Positions 1-10,400 of a stretch of DNA of 37,583 nucleotides are shown here, piece after piece. The stretch covers positions 1-37,583 of the forward strand of contig NZ_PSZM01000026.1 of NCBI RefSeq assembly GCF_002964975.1, read 5' to 3'. The translations under genes were made by a program, and so were the position numbers. Source of the stretch: Apibacter adventoris. Its GTDB lineage: Bacteria > Bacteroidota > Bacteroidia > Flavobacteriales > Weeksellaceae. The notes below the pieces were generated by a model. The model worked only from the letters and a program-made list of their open reading frames with translations, did not search any database and was not told the DNA's origin. Position 1 is the stretch's first letter. Each line of letters begins with the position of its first letter.

Positions 1-1140
1 GGTACTTATTATGTAGTTGTAGAAGGATATAATGGCAATTTTGATATTAATCGATGCTATACACTTAAAGCTGAAGCAACTGCAATTGCTCCTTGTATTG
101 TCAACTACGAACCTAATGATTATTTTGCCAAGGCAACAGCCATTAATACAAATACTAATTACTATGCAGGAATTGGCTCCTCTACGGATAAAGATTTTTA
201 TAAGTTTACTCTAAACAGTAAATCCATTGTGACGGTTACTTTACAAAATCTCCCTAAAAATTATGACTTAATCATATATAATATTGCGCAAGGTCAAATA
301 GGAAAAAGTGCTCTCGGAGGAACTTCTAATGAGTCCATAACGATTAATTATCTAGATCCGGGTACTTATTATGTAGTTGTAGAAGGATATAATGGCAATT
401 TTGATATTAATCGATGCTATACACTTAAAGCTGAAGCAACTGCAATTGCTCCTTGTATTGTCAACTACGAACCTAATGATTATTTTGCCAAGGCAACAGC
501 CATTAATACAAATACTAATTACTATGCAGGAATTGGCTCCTCTACGGATAAAGATTTTTATAAGTTTACTCTAAACAGTAAATCCATTGTGACGGTTACT
601 TTACAAAATCTCCCTAAAAATTATGACTTAATCATATATAATATTGCGCAAGGTCAAATAGGAAAAAGTGCTCTCGGAGGAACTTCTAATGAGTCCATAA
701 CGATTAATTATCTAGATCCGGGTACTTATTATGTAGTTGTAGAAGGATATAATGGCAATTTTGATATTAATCGATGCTATACACTTAAAGCTGAAGCAAC
801 TGCAATTGCTCCTTGTATTGTCAACTACGAACCTAATGATTCTTTTGCCAAGGCAACAGACATTAATACAAATACTAATTACTATGCAGGAATTGGCTCC
901 TCCGCAGATAAAGATTATTATAAGTTTACACTAAACAGTAAATCTAACGTGACGGTTACTCTACAAAATCTCCCTAAAAATTATGACTTAATCATATATA
1001 ATATTGCGCAAAATCAAATAGGAAAAAGTGCTCTCGGAGGAACTTCTAATGAGTCCATTACTCTTAATTATCTAAAGCCAGGTACTTATTATGTAGTTGT
1101 AGAAGGATATAATGGCAATTTTGATATTAATCGATGCTAT
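1..1140 (+). repeat. 360-bp in-frame tandem repeats (PPC units)
   Basis: Bases 1-360 and 361-720 are identical base for base by eye. The third unit (721-1080) is identical for its first 120 bases, then carries scattered substitutions starting at 842 and 860. A partial fourth unit covers 1081-1140. Each unit encodes 120 residues, one PPC domain in shifted phase. Perfect identity indicates very recent duplication or gene conversion. More copies probably lie left of the window. Confidence 0.95.
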
Positions 1141-1458
1141 AATTTGAAAATACAGACTACTAATGCTATTAATATTAATAAGGATGTTAATATAGCAACT
1201 TATGAACTTCTTAATACAGAAAATAATACCTCTGTTATACTATATCCTAATCCTGTTGAGGACATCATCAATATAAAAGGAATATATTCTGAAAAAAAAG
1301 AACATACAACCCTAACAATTTTCGACAGAAATGGAAGTATTGTTAAATCCTTCCTTACCAAAGTAGAAAATGTTATTTCTATAAATGTTTCTGATTTATC
1401 TCCTAATGTGTATTACTTAAGTATTAAGGGTAAAAATTACAAGTTTATTAAAAAATAA
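1..1458 (+). CDS. Large secreted PPC-repeat protein with T9SS sorting domain (3' part only)
   Basis: The reading frame is open from base 1, so this is the C-terminal part of a longer gene starting left of the window. It encodes the end of one PPC (bacterial pre-peptidase C-terminal) domain, three further PPC domains each opening with a C-x3-YEPND motif (first at base 94), a short linker, and a type A T9SS sorting domain from about base 1225 (YPNPVEDIINIKG ... KNYKFIKK). PPC domains are beta-sandwich modules usually found after the catalytic domain of secreted peptidases; the sorting domain directs export through the outer membrane and surface attachment or release. The downstream neighbours have the same C-terminal layout after a C10 peptidase domain, so the missing N-terminus may be similar, but that is inference. 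The C-terminal 75 residues are nearly the same as in the next two genes. Confidence 0.85.
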   Translation, partial: GTYYVVVEGYNGNFDINRCYTLKAEATAIAPCIVNYEPNDYFAKATAINTNTNYYAGIGSSTDKDFYKFTLNSKSIVTVTLQNLPKNYDLIIYNIAQGQIGKSALGGTSNESITINYLDPGTYYVVVEGYNGNFDINRCYTLKAEATAIAPCIVNYEPNDYFAKATAINTNTNYYAGIGSSTDKDFYKFTLNSKSIVTVTLQNLPKNYDLIIYNIAQGQIGKSALGGTSNESITINYLDPGTYYVVVEGYNGNFDINRCYTLKAEATAIAPCIVNYEPNDSFAKATDINTNTNYYAGIGSSADKDYYKFTLNSKSNVTVTLQNLPKNYDLIIYNIAQNQIGKSALGGTSNESITLNYLKPGTYYVVVEGYNGNFDINRCYNLKIQTTNAININKDVNIATYELLNTENNTSVILYPNPVEDIINIKGIYSEKKEHTTLTIFDRNGSIVKSFLTKVENVISINVSDLSPNVYYLSIKGKNYKFIKK

Positions 1459-1476
1459 ATTTCTTGTTAAACAAAC

Positions 1477-1508
1477 AAAAAACCGAAAGAAATATCTTTC
1501 GGTTTTTT
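1477..1508 (+). terminator. Rho-independent terminator after the first PPC gene
   Basis: AACCGAAAGA (1481-1490), loop AATA, then TCTTTCGGTT (1495-1504) running into a T tract. The stem core is the same as in the terminators after the next two paralogs. Confidence 0.9.
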
Positions 1509-1604
1509 TTGTATAATTTTTAGCTTTTATAATTAATATCCAATACTTTACATTCAAACACTTTTTCCATTTATTCGAAAAAATAAATATAAATTAATTT
1601 TTTA

Positions 1605-1612
1605 TATATTTG
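1605..1612 (+). promoter_or_regulatory. Probable -7 box for the C10 peptidase gene; AT-rich 355-bp intergenic region
   Basis: TATATTTG matches the Bacteroidota -7 consensus TAnnTTTG. No clear TTG element lies 17-23 bases upstream. It is the only good match I see in the gap between the terminator and the gene at 1814, and would give a leader of about 190 bases that includes the hairpins at 1679-1749. The rest of the gap is AT-rich with no ORF. Confidence 0.45.
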
Positions 1613-1678
1613 TACAAACTAATTTTATAAACATTATATTTATGACATAATTCTATTTTTTATTATATATTAAAAAAC

Positions 1679-1749
1679 AACTACTTTTAACTTGATATTA
1701 AAATAGTTCTGATTTTTTCTTATTCTACTTCACTTTAAAGTTTAGAATA
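1679..1749 (+). promoter_or_regulatory. Conserved two-hairpin leader upstream of the C10 peptidase
   Basis: The first hairpin has arms AACTA(C)TTTTA and TAAAATAGTT (1679-1708, one bulged C). The second has arms TATTCTA and TAGAATA (1721-1749). The same two inverted repeats occur in the same order before the paralog at 4404 (4271-4300 and 4312-4340) although the sequence between the arms has changed. This could be a folded 5' leader or simply a duplicated upstream region; function unknown. Confidence 0.4.
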
Positions 1750-1813
1750 CATATTATTTATATTTTGAATATTTATCGAATATTTTTTTTAATTTATTAA
1801 ACAATACTACCTT

Positions 1814-3931
1814 ATGATTAAATTTAAATCTATTTTTATTATTTTAGGATTTTTTATTTCCTATTATTTTCAGGGACAAAACATTTCCGAAGAAACCGCC
1901 CGAATAGTAGCAAAAAACTTTATTAGCCAAAAATCTGAAATAAAAAGATCACAGGAAGTTCAATTAACTAATATTACAGCTCAAATTGATAAAAAGTACA
2001 ATGGTTTTTATATTTTTAAAACCGCTAATGGACAAGGATTTTGTATTATTTCTTCCGAAAAAGAGAATCATCCAGTCTTAGCTTACTCTTTTGATTCCAC
2101 TTTTTCTACAGAAGAGCCAATATCGCCCGAATTTTTATACATTCTTAACGAGTTTCAGGCAGCCAACGAATATTTAAGGAAAAACAAATCCAAAAAAATC
2201 ATTAATGAAGAAGATCACGTATTAATTATAAAAGAGTGGGAAGCTTTACTTGATGGGAAAACTCTTCCTTCAACTAAAAAAGCCAAATTATCATATCCTG
2301 AAAATGTTGAACCCCTTCTTGAAACCACTTGGAAACAAAGTCCATACTATAATAAATTTGTACCTCTTACCTATGAAGATAAATCTTGTCCTACGGGATG
2401 TGTTGCTACGGCCATGGCTCAAATAATGAAATATTGGAATTATCCGGTTAAAGGAAACGGAACTTATACTTATACCATTGATAATTCTAAGTATGACTGG
2501 AAAGGGAAAACATTAACTGCTGATTTTGAAAATGCTACTTATCTCTGGGATACAATGCCTAATTCACTTTCATCATCATCTACTGACGCAGAAATTGATG
2601 CTGTAGCTACTCTAATGCTTCATGCCGGAATCTCTGTTGAAATGACATATGGTCCAAACGGTTCCGGGGCATATAGTAAAAAGGTTCCCTTTGCTCTAAT
2701 AAATTACTTTAAATATAGCTCGGATATTGATATTGAATATAGATCTGACTATGCAAGTGATATTAAATGGATAAATTTGGTTAAAGATCAGTTAGCCAAA
2801 GGTTATCCTGTCTATTTTTCCGGAAGGTCCTCTTCCGGTGGACATGCATTTATTGCTGATGGATATGATGCCAACAATTTGATTCATTTTAATTTTGGGT
2901 GGGGAGGAAGTTCTAACGGTTATTATCAGATAACTAATCCTAAAGGATATACCGGAAGGCAAGCCGTAATTATCAATATTTACCCTTCATCTTACACCTG
3001 TTCTAAACCCACCGCACTTTCAACCTCAAATATTACTGATATCAATGCCGTTCTCAGCTGGAAAGCGGTAGACGGAGCGCAAAATTACACAGTGGAATAT
3101 AAAACTGCTTCTGCTTCTACCTGGACTATAGCCAACGCTGCTACTAATTCCACTACCCTAACCCTTTCGGGATTAATAGCTAATACTGCTTATAACTGGA
3201 GGGTCAGGTCTAATTGTCTAGATTCTAATACTTCGCTTTATTCTCAAGCTAATTTTAATACTATACCGGCACAAGCCCCTTGTATTGCTAGTTATGAACC
3301 TAATGATTCTTTTGCACAAGCGACATCTATTCATTCTAATATTGAATATTCCGCAGGAATCGGTTCTGCTTCAGATAAAGATTATTATAAGTTCATTTTG
3401 AATAGTAAATCTAGCATAACGGTTACTCTACAAAATCTATTTAAGGATTATAATTTTATAGTATATAACAGTTCATACAAAAGAATAGGAAAAAGTACTA
3501 GAAAGAAAAAATTAAATAAATCCGTTTTCTCTAAAACTTTAAAACCAGATACTTATTATGTGCAAGTTTATGATAAAAAAGGTAATTTTGATGTTAACCA
3601 GTGCTATACACTAAAGGTGGAAGGAAATTATATTACGTATAAAAATATTAATATATCAGATACGCTGATAGACAATGAAATTCCTAATACAAAAAATAAT
3701 AACCCTGTTATACTATATCCTAACCCTGTTGAGGATATCATCAATATAAAAGGAATATATTCAGATAAAAAGGAATATGCAAACCTAACTATTTATGATA
3801 GAAATGGTAGAATTGTTAAAAGCTTTTCTATCAGGTTAGAAAATATTATTTCTATTAATGTTTCCGATTTATCTCCTAATCTGTATTTTTTAAGAATTAA
3901 GGGTAAAAATTACAAGTTTATTAAAAAATAA
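1814..3931 (+). CDS. Secreted peptidase C10 (streptopain/SpeB-like) cysteine protease with FN3, PPC and T9SS sorting domains
   Basis: Residues 1-22 form a signal peptide (hydrophobic run, then FQGQ). Residues about 23-130 resemble the Spi-type propeptide/inhibitor of C10 peptidases. The peptidase domain spans about 165-393. The catalytic Cys is C196 in the PTGCVATAMAQIMKYW motif, the catalytic His is H344 in SGGHAFIADGY, and W363 lies in the conserved GWGG motif. An FN3-like domain follows (about 397-485), then one PPC domain (about 488-608) and a type A T9SS sorting domain (about 630-705). C10 enzymes are papain-fold proteases made as zymogens; the SpeB family degrades host and bacterial proteins outside the cell. 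All visible active-site residues are present, so this copy is probably active. It sits alone between two terminators and is homologous along most of its length to the next gene. Confidence 0.93.
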   Translation: MIKFKSIFIILGFFISYYFQGQNISEETARIVAKNFISQKSEIKRSQEVQLTNITAQIDKKYNGFYIFKTANGQGFCIISSEKENHPVLAYSFDSTFSTEEPISPEFLYILNEFQAANEYLRKNKSKKIINEEDHVLIIKEWEALLDGKTLPSTKKAKLSYPENVEPLLETTWKQSPYYNKFVPLTYEDKSCPTGCVATAMAQIMKYWNYPVKGNGTYTYTIDNSKYDWKGKTLTADFENATYLWDTMPNSLSSSSTDAEIDAVATLMLHAGISVEMTYGPNGSGAYSKKVPFALINYFKYSSDIDIEYRSDYASDIKWINLVKDQLAKGYPVYFSGRSSSGGHAFIADGYDANNLIHFNFGWGGSSNGYYQITNPKGYTGRQAVIINIYPSSYTCSKPTALSTSNITDINAVLSWKAVDGAQNYTVEYKTASASTWTIANAATNSTTLTLSGLIANTAYNWRVRSNCLDSNTSLYSQANFNTIPAQAPCIASYEPNDSFAQATSIHSNIEYSAGIGSASDKDYYKFILNSKSSITVTLQNLFKDYNFIVYNSSYKRIGKSTRKKKLNKSVFSKTLKPDTYYVQVYDKKGNFDVNQCYTLKVEGNYITYKNINISDTLIDNEIPNTKNNNPVILYPNPVEDIINIKGIYSDKKEYANLTIYDRNGRIVKSFSIRLENIISINVSDLSPNLYFLRIKGKNYKFIKK

Positions 3932-3950
3932 ATCTCTCTGTTAAATAGAT

Positions 3951-3983
3951 AAAAAAACCGAAAGTTTAAACTTTCGGTTTTTT
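3951..3983 (+). terminator. Rho-independent terminator after the C10 peptidase
   Basis: AAAAACCGAAAG, loop TTTAAA, CTTTCGGTTTTTT just after the stop codon. Same stem core as the terminators at 1477 and 10770. Confidence 0.9.
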
Positions 3984-4069
3984 ATTTGTCTATAATATAA
4001 TAAATATAAATTAAGATTATTTAACTTTTTAAAATTTTTCAGATTTCCTATTAAATCACTTTTCGCATC

Positions 4070-4077
4070 TATATTTG
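4070..4077 (+). promoter_or_regulatory. Possible -7 box for the 2116-aa gene; 472-bp AT-rich intergenic region
   Basis: TATATTTG fits TAnnTTTG, but it lies about 325 bases before the start codon and other AT-rich sequence could serve instead. Apart from the terminator at its left end and the leader hairpins at 4271-4340, the gap holds nothing I can identify; it has no credible ORF. Confidence 0.35.
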
Positions 4078-4270
4078 ACATGTATTTATATAATAAATAC
4101 AAAATAATTTATACATATAAAAAATAAAATATTAATATTTGTTAATTAAATAAAATAAATATTTTAATTGAGTAATTAAATTATGAATAATAAATTATAA
4201 TTTTACTTAGTAATAATCCCTTAAAATTAAATCTATGAAATAATTATATTAAATTTTAAACCATATAAAA

Positions 4271-4340
4271 AACTACTTTTAATTTAAAATTAAAATAGTT
4301 ACGATCTTTCATATTCTACTTCTTTTTAAAGTATTGAATA
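4271..4340 (+). promoter_or_regulatory. Conserved two-hairpin leader, second copy
   Basis: AACTA(C)TTTTAATT pairs with AATTAAAATAGTT (4271-4300), and TATTC pairs with GAATA (4312-4340). The arms match those at 1679-1749 while the loops differ. The following sequence up to the start codon (a TTTTGAATATTT block, then ATGATTAAATTTAAA) is also shared with the 1814 gene. Confidence 0.4.
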
Positions 4341-4403
4341 CATGTTATATTTTGAATATTTTTATTATTTAATAATTTTTATTTTAATAAATATTACTAG
4401 TCT

Positions 4404-7400
4404 ATGATTAAATTTAAACCTATTTTTATCATTATAGGATTTATTTTATCCTATTCTTTCCATGGACAAGAAATTTCTGAAGAAACCGCTCAATTGGTAG
4501 CAAAAAATTTTCTTACTCTTAAATCTGAAAATAACAAATCAAGAGAAGTACAATTAACCAATGTTACAAATCAAATAAATAAAAAGTACGATGGTTTCTA
4601 TATTTTTAAAATCAATAACGGAAAGGGATTTTGTATTATTTCTTCCGAAATGGGAAATCATCCTATTCTAGCTTATTCATTTGATTCTCCCTTATCTACA
4701 AATGGATCTGCATCTCCGGGATTTTTACGCATTCTTGACGGTTATCAGGCAGCCTGTGAAAATTTAAGAAAAAACAAATTCAAAAAAGTGATTAATGAGG
4801 GCAATTCATTAATTAAAAAAGAGTGGGAAGCTTTACTTTCCGGAAAGCCCCTCCCTTCACCTATAAATGCTAAATCATCACAGCCTGAAAGTGTTAAACC
4901 TCTTATTCAAACTACTTGGGCTGAAACTAAGTATTATAATAAGTTTACTCCTATTATTAATGGGAAAACAACTGCTACAGGAGATGTTGCCACGGCTTTG
5001 GCTCAAATAATGAAATACTGGAACTATCCTGTTACGGGAAAAGGAACGCATACTTATACTATTCCTGACACGAATGGAAAAACATTAACCGCTGATTTCC
5101 AAAACACTACCTATCAATGGGGAAATATGCCTAATTCACTTTCTTCAGCATCTACTGAAGCAGAAGTTGATGCTGTTGCTACTTTAATGCTTCATGTCGG
5201 AATTGCAGTTGATATGAAATATCAGTATTATGGTAGTATGGGCAACCATGACGCTATTGTCTCTGCCTTAAAAAATTACTTTAAATACAGCCCTGATGTT
5301 CAAATGAAATCAAGGCCTGCTTACTATGAAGATAATACTGAATGGAAAAACTCAATTAAGGACCAGTTAGCCAAAGGATATCCTGTTTTTGTTTACGGAG
5401 CTCAAGTACGTGGAGGTGGACATTCTTTTGTTATAGATGGTTATGATTCCAACAATTTATATCATCATAATTATGGTTATGGAGGCACTGATAATGGTTA
5501 CTATTCTTTAGATGATTTAGAACAATATAATGATCAACAAATCGCAATTTTCAACATTTATCCACCTGCCTCCACCTGTTCTACACTCACCGGGCTTTCT
5601 GCTTCTAATATCTCTGAAAATAGTGTTCTCCTTAAATGGAATGCAGCAAGCGGAGCTCAAAATTATACAGTAGAATATAAAACTGCTTCAGCTACCACCT
5701 GGACTACAGCTAACACGAGTATTAATTCTACTTCCTTTACCCTTTCGGGGTTAGCTGCTAATACAGCTTACAGTTGGAGAGTCAAGGCCAATTGTTCAGG
5801 TTCTAGTACTTCAAATTATACTTTAGCTTATTTTAATACAATATCAACACAAGGTCCCTGTATAGCTAACTTCGAACCTAATGATTCTTTTGAATCTGCA
5901 AAGTCTGTTAATACAGATGAAACTGTATATTTTGCAGGATTTAGTTCTTCTACGGATAAAGATTATTATAAGTTTACTATCGACAATTTATCCGATGTTT
6001 CTATTTATTTTGAAAACATGTCTAAAACTCATCGCATATATATTTATGATAGTTCACTAAAAGAAATAACTTCAGATATTAGTCGCCGTGATGATCCAAA
6101 TTTGACATTATACAAAATAAATCCAGGAACCTATTATTTATATGTTGACGGAGCTAATTTAGATTATAATTTTACCCAGTGTTATAATTTCAAAATTAAA
6201 GCAACTACTTTAGAATATAATTCTTGTACCGATAACTTTGAACCTAATGATTCTTTTGCAACTGCAACAGCTATTAATAATAATGCTTCTTTCTTAGCCA
6301 AGATTGGATCTCCTACGGATAAAGACTATTACAAGTTTACCTTAAACGCTTTATCTAATTTTGATGTTGGTTTAGAAGGATATCCTACCGGATATACTAT
6401 AAAGGTATATGACAGTGCGCAAAATTATATTAATGAATCCTCTGCTCCTTATTATTGGGTGTCTCTTATGAATCAAAAGCCAGGAACTTATTATCTAGTT
6501 GTAGAAGCTAGTCAATATAGTGATTTGACTAAGTGTTACAATCTGGTTCTTCACTCAGAGGAATTATTGCCTCCTTGTGACCCTTATAAATACGAGCCCA
6601 ATGATTCTTTCGAAACAGCCACAGAAATTAAAAGGGTAACAGACTACCATTCTGGAATAACATCTGCCACAGATAAAGATTATTATAAGTTTACGTTAAA
6701 TAAAAGAGCTAAGGTTACCGTTCATTTAGATGATCTACCTAAAGATTATAATTTAATAGTATATAACTCTTCAAAAAAACAAATTGGTTCCGGTACTAAT
6801 TCCGGTACTACTAATGAATCGGTTGCTTTACCTGATTTAGAGGCGGGTACTTATTACATATATGTTTATGGTAATAATGGTAATTTTGATAATACTCAAT
6901 GTTATACCATCAGTTTTGATGAATTAGCAGAGTTTTCTTGTATCCCTAAAGACGAACCTAATGATTCTTTTGCTACTGCTACATGGGTTTATACCAATTA
7001 CGAACAAACTGCAGGTATTAATAATAAATATATACAAACTGCAGGCATTGGTTCAGCAACAGATAAAGATTATTATAAGTTTAAGCTAGACGAAAATTCT
7101 GATATTTTAATTACTTTAAGCTCTCCTGAAAATATTAATTTTATAGTATATAACAATTCTCAAGCTCAAATTGGTTCCGGTACTATTTTTAATGATAATA
7201 AAACGGCTAAATTTAACAATCTTGAGCATGGTACTTATTATGTGGTTGTTTACGGGGAAAATGGCTATTATGATATTACCAAATGTTATTCCTTAAAAAT
7301 TGATAGACCGGCGTCATGTAACGCTAATTATGAACCTAATGATACTTTTGAATCTGCTACTCCTATAGAAATTAATACTACCTATAGTGCTGGGTATGGA

Positions 7401-10400
7401 TATCTTAACGATAAAGATTATTATAAGTTTACCTTAAACAAGACTTCCAGTGTTAAGATTTCTTTAGATAATATAAACAATAGTAATATAAGTGTATATA
7501 ACAGTTCAAAAGAATATATTTCAAGTTATGATTGTAGAAAATTAGAACCGGGTACTTACTATGTGCTTATTGCTAATTTTTCGGATTTTGATATTTCCAA
7601 ATGTTATGACTTAACAATTAAAGTGAAAGAAGAAGCTTCTTGTATTGATAACTATGAACCGAATAATTTTTTTGATTCTGCAACCGCTATTAAAACTAAT
7701 ACAGATTACTACGGAGCGATAAGCTATGATGGTGATTTTGATTATTATAAATTTACCTTGAACAGTAAATCCAACGTTTCCGTTAGTTTACAAAGTTCAA
7801 TTGATAATCATGATTTTAAAGTATATGACGCTTCAAAAAATCAAATTGGTTCTGGTAATTCTGTTATCCAATTAAACAATCTTAGCCCGGGAACTTATTA
7901 TGTATATATAAAAAGAGCTGGTTTTGACATTACAGAATGCTATAAACTAAATGTTCAAGTAGAGACCCCTTGTATTGATAACAACGAACCCAATGATTCT
8001 TTTGCGTCTGCAACAGCTATAAATACCAATATCATTTATAGCGCAAGGATCGAATCTGCTACAGACAAAGATTATTATAAATTTACCCTAAACAGTAAAT
8101 CTAATGCTACCGTTACTTTACAAAATATTACTACAAGCTGTAATATAAATGTATATGATAGTTCGCAAAAACTTATTGGTCAAAGTACTTCCAATGGTAT
8201 TGACGATATAAGTATTCCGCTTAACACCCTAGAACCGGGTACCTATTATTTATTTGTAGAAAGTAAAGATACATATGCTATGAATCAGTGTTATAAATTA
8301 CAAGTAAAGGCATATGACAAAGATATTCCTTGTATAGCCAATAGCTATGAACCTAATGATTCTTTTAAAACAGCTACAGCTATTGATAATAACACTAGAT
8401 ATGCCGGAAGTATTGATTCTGCCACAGATAAAGATTATTATAAGTTTACTCTGAATAAAAGGTCCAAGGTTTTCATTCATATAGATGGTGATTGTGGTTA
8501 TAATTTATATAACAGTTTTCAAGAAAAAATTGAGGGTTATTCATTTTATAATGTTAAATTAGAACCAGGTACTTATTATTTATATTTATATACAATAGAT
8601 TTTAAAAAACCTGTTTGTTACAACCTAAAAGTTGAGGCGAAAGAAGAAGCTTCTTGTTCGACTAATTATGAACCAAATGATTCATTTGAATCTGCAGTAG
8701 CTATTAACACTAATACCAATTATTCTGCAGCAATTGATTCTAATACAGATAAAGATTATTATAAGTTTACTCTGAGCAATAAATCCAATGTGACTGTTAG
8801 TTTACAAAATCCTATTACTTTAGATTACTCTCGTAATGATTTTAAAGTATTTAATAGTTCGAAAGAACAAAAAGGGGCTACTTCTTTTTTTAATTCTGAA
8901 AAAATGATTACCCTTAATAATTTAGAGCCGGGAACTTATTACGTGCAAATTTATGCTGCTCCAGATTATTTTGATTTTACAGAATGTTATAACCTCAAAG
9001 TTAATGAAACTATAGTTAAGTCTTCTTGTATTGATAACTTTGAACCTAATGATTCTTTTAGTACCGCAAAAGATATTGATACCAACACTAACTATTCCGC
9101 AGGTATTGGTTCTTATGGAGATAAAGATTATTATAAGTTTAGTATAACTCGTAATTCCAAGGTTACCGTTAATTTACAAAACCTTCCTAAGGATTATGAT
9201 TTAAAAGTATATAGTGGTTCAACACTAATTGGTTTGAGTAATAATTCTGGTTTTTCTAATGAATCTGTTCACTTTGAGAGTCTAGAACCAGACACTTATT
9301 ATGTAGTTGTTGAAGGAAATTATAATTTTGATGTAACACAATGTTACAACCTCTTAATCGAGACAACTGAAGCATCTCCTTGTGTGGCTAACTATGAGCC
9401 CAACGATTATTTTACATCTGCTACACCTATTCATACCAATACCAATTATTCTGCAGCAATTGGTTCTGCAACAGATAAGGATTATTACAAGTTTACCATA
9501 GATACTAAGTCTAATATTACTATTAGTTTACAAAACCTTCCTAAAGATTATAATTTAATGGTATATAATGCTTCTCAGGTACAAATTGTTTCCAGTACTA
9601 ATTCTGGTACTTCTAATGAATCTGTTACTCTTAACAATCTAGTACCGGGCACTTATTATGTAGTGGTTTACGGAGAAAATGGTAATTTTGATATTATTCA
9701 TTGCTATAATCTCTATGTTGAAGCAACAGTAATAGCTTCTTGTATTACTAATTATGAACCCAACGATTCTTTTGCACAAGCATCAACTATTCAAACCAAT
9801 ACTAATTATTCTGCAGGAATAGGGTCTGCTATCGATAAAGATTATTATAAGTTTACCCTCGATAGTAAATCCAACGTTACTGTTACTTTACAAGACCTTC
9901 CTAAGGATTATAATTTAATAGTTTATAATGCTTCTAAGGTGCAAATTGGTTCTGGTATTAATTCCGGCACTTCTAATGAATCGGTTTCTCTAAATAATCT
10001 TGAACCGGGTTCTTATTATGTAGTGGTTTACGGAAATAGTGGTTATTATGACATTAATCAGTGTTATAACCTCAGAGTTGAAGCTACAGAATCAAAATCT
10101 ACTTGTGTTAATAATTATGAACCTAACGATTCTTTTGCGCAAGCTACAGCTATTAATACTAATACTAATTACTACGCAGGAATCGGCTCTGCTACAGATA
10201 AAGATTATTTTAAGTTTTCTCTTAATAGTATCTCTAATGTTACCGTTACTTTACAAGACCTTCCTAATGATTATAATTTTGAAATATATGATGTTTCAAA
10301 TAAAAGAATTGGAAAAGGTAATAAAAAGAAAAACTCAAATAAATCTGTTTTCTCTAAAAATTTAGATCAGGGTACTTATTATGTAGTTGTTTACGGTAAT

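Noticed and set aside
32-934. Three repeated 60-residue frames (32-214, 392-574, 752-934)
   Set aside because: They are out-of-frame shadows of the 360-bp PPC repeats; the main frame is open across the whole region and continues into the sorting domain.
1-1140. Regular repeats as a CRISPR array
   Set aside because: Units are 360 bp, contiguous and in frame within a protein gene; no spacers and no cas genes.
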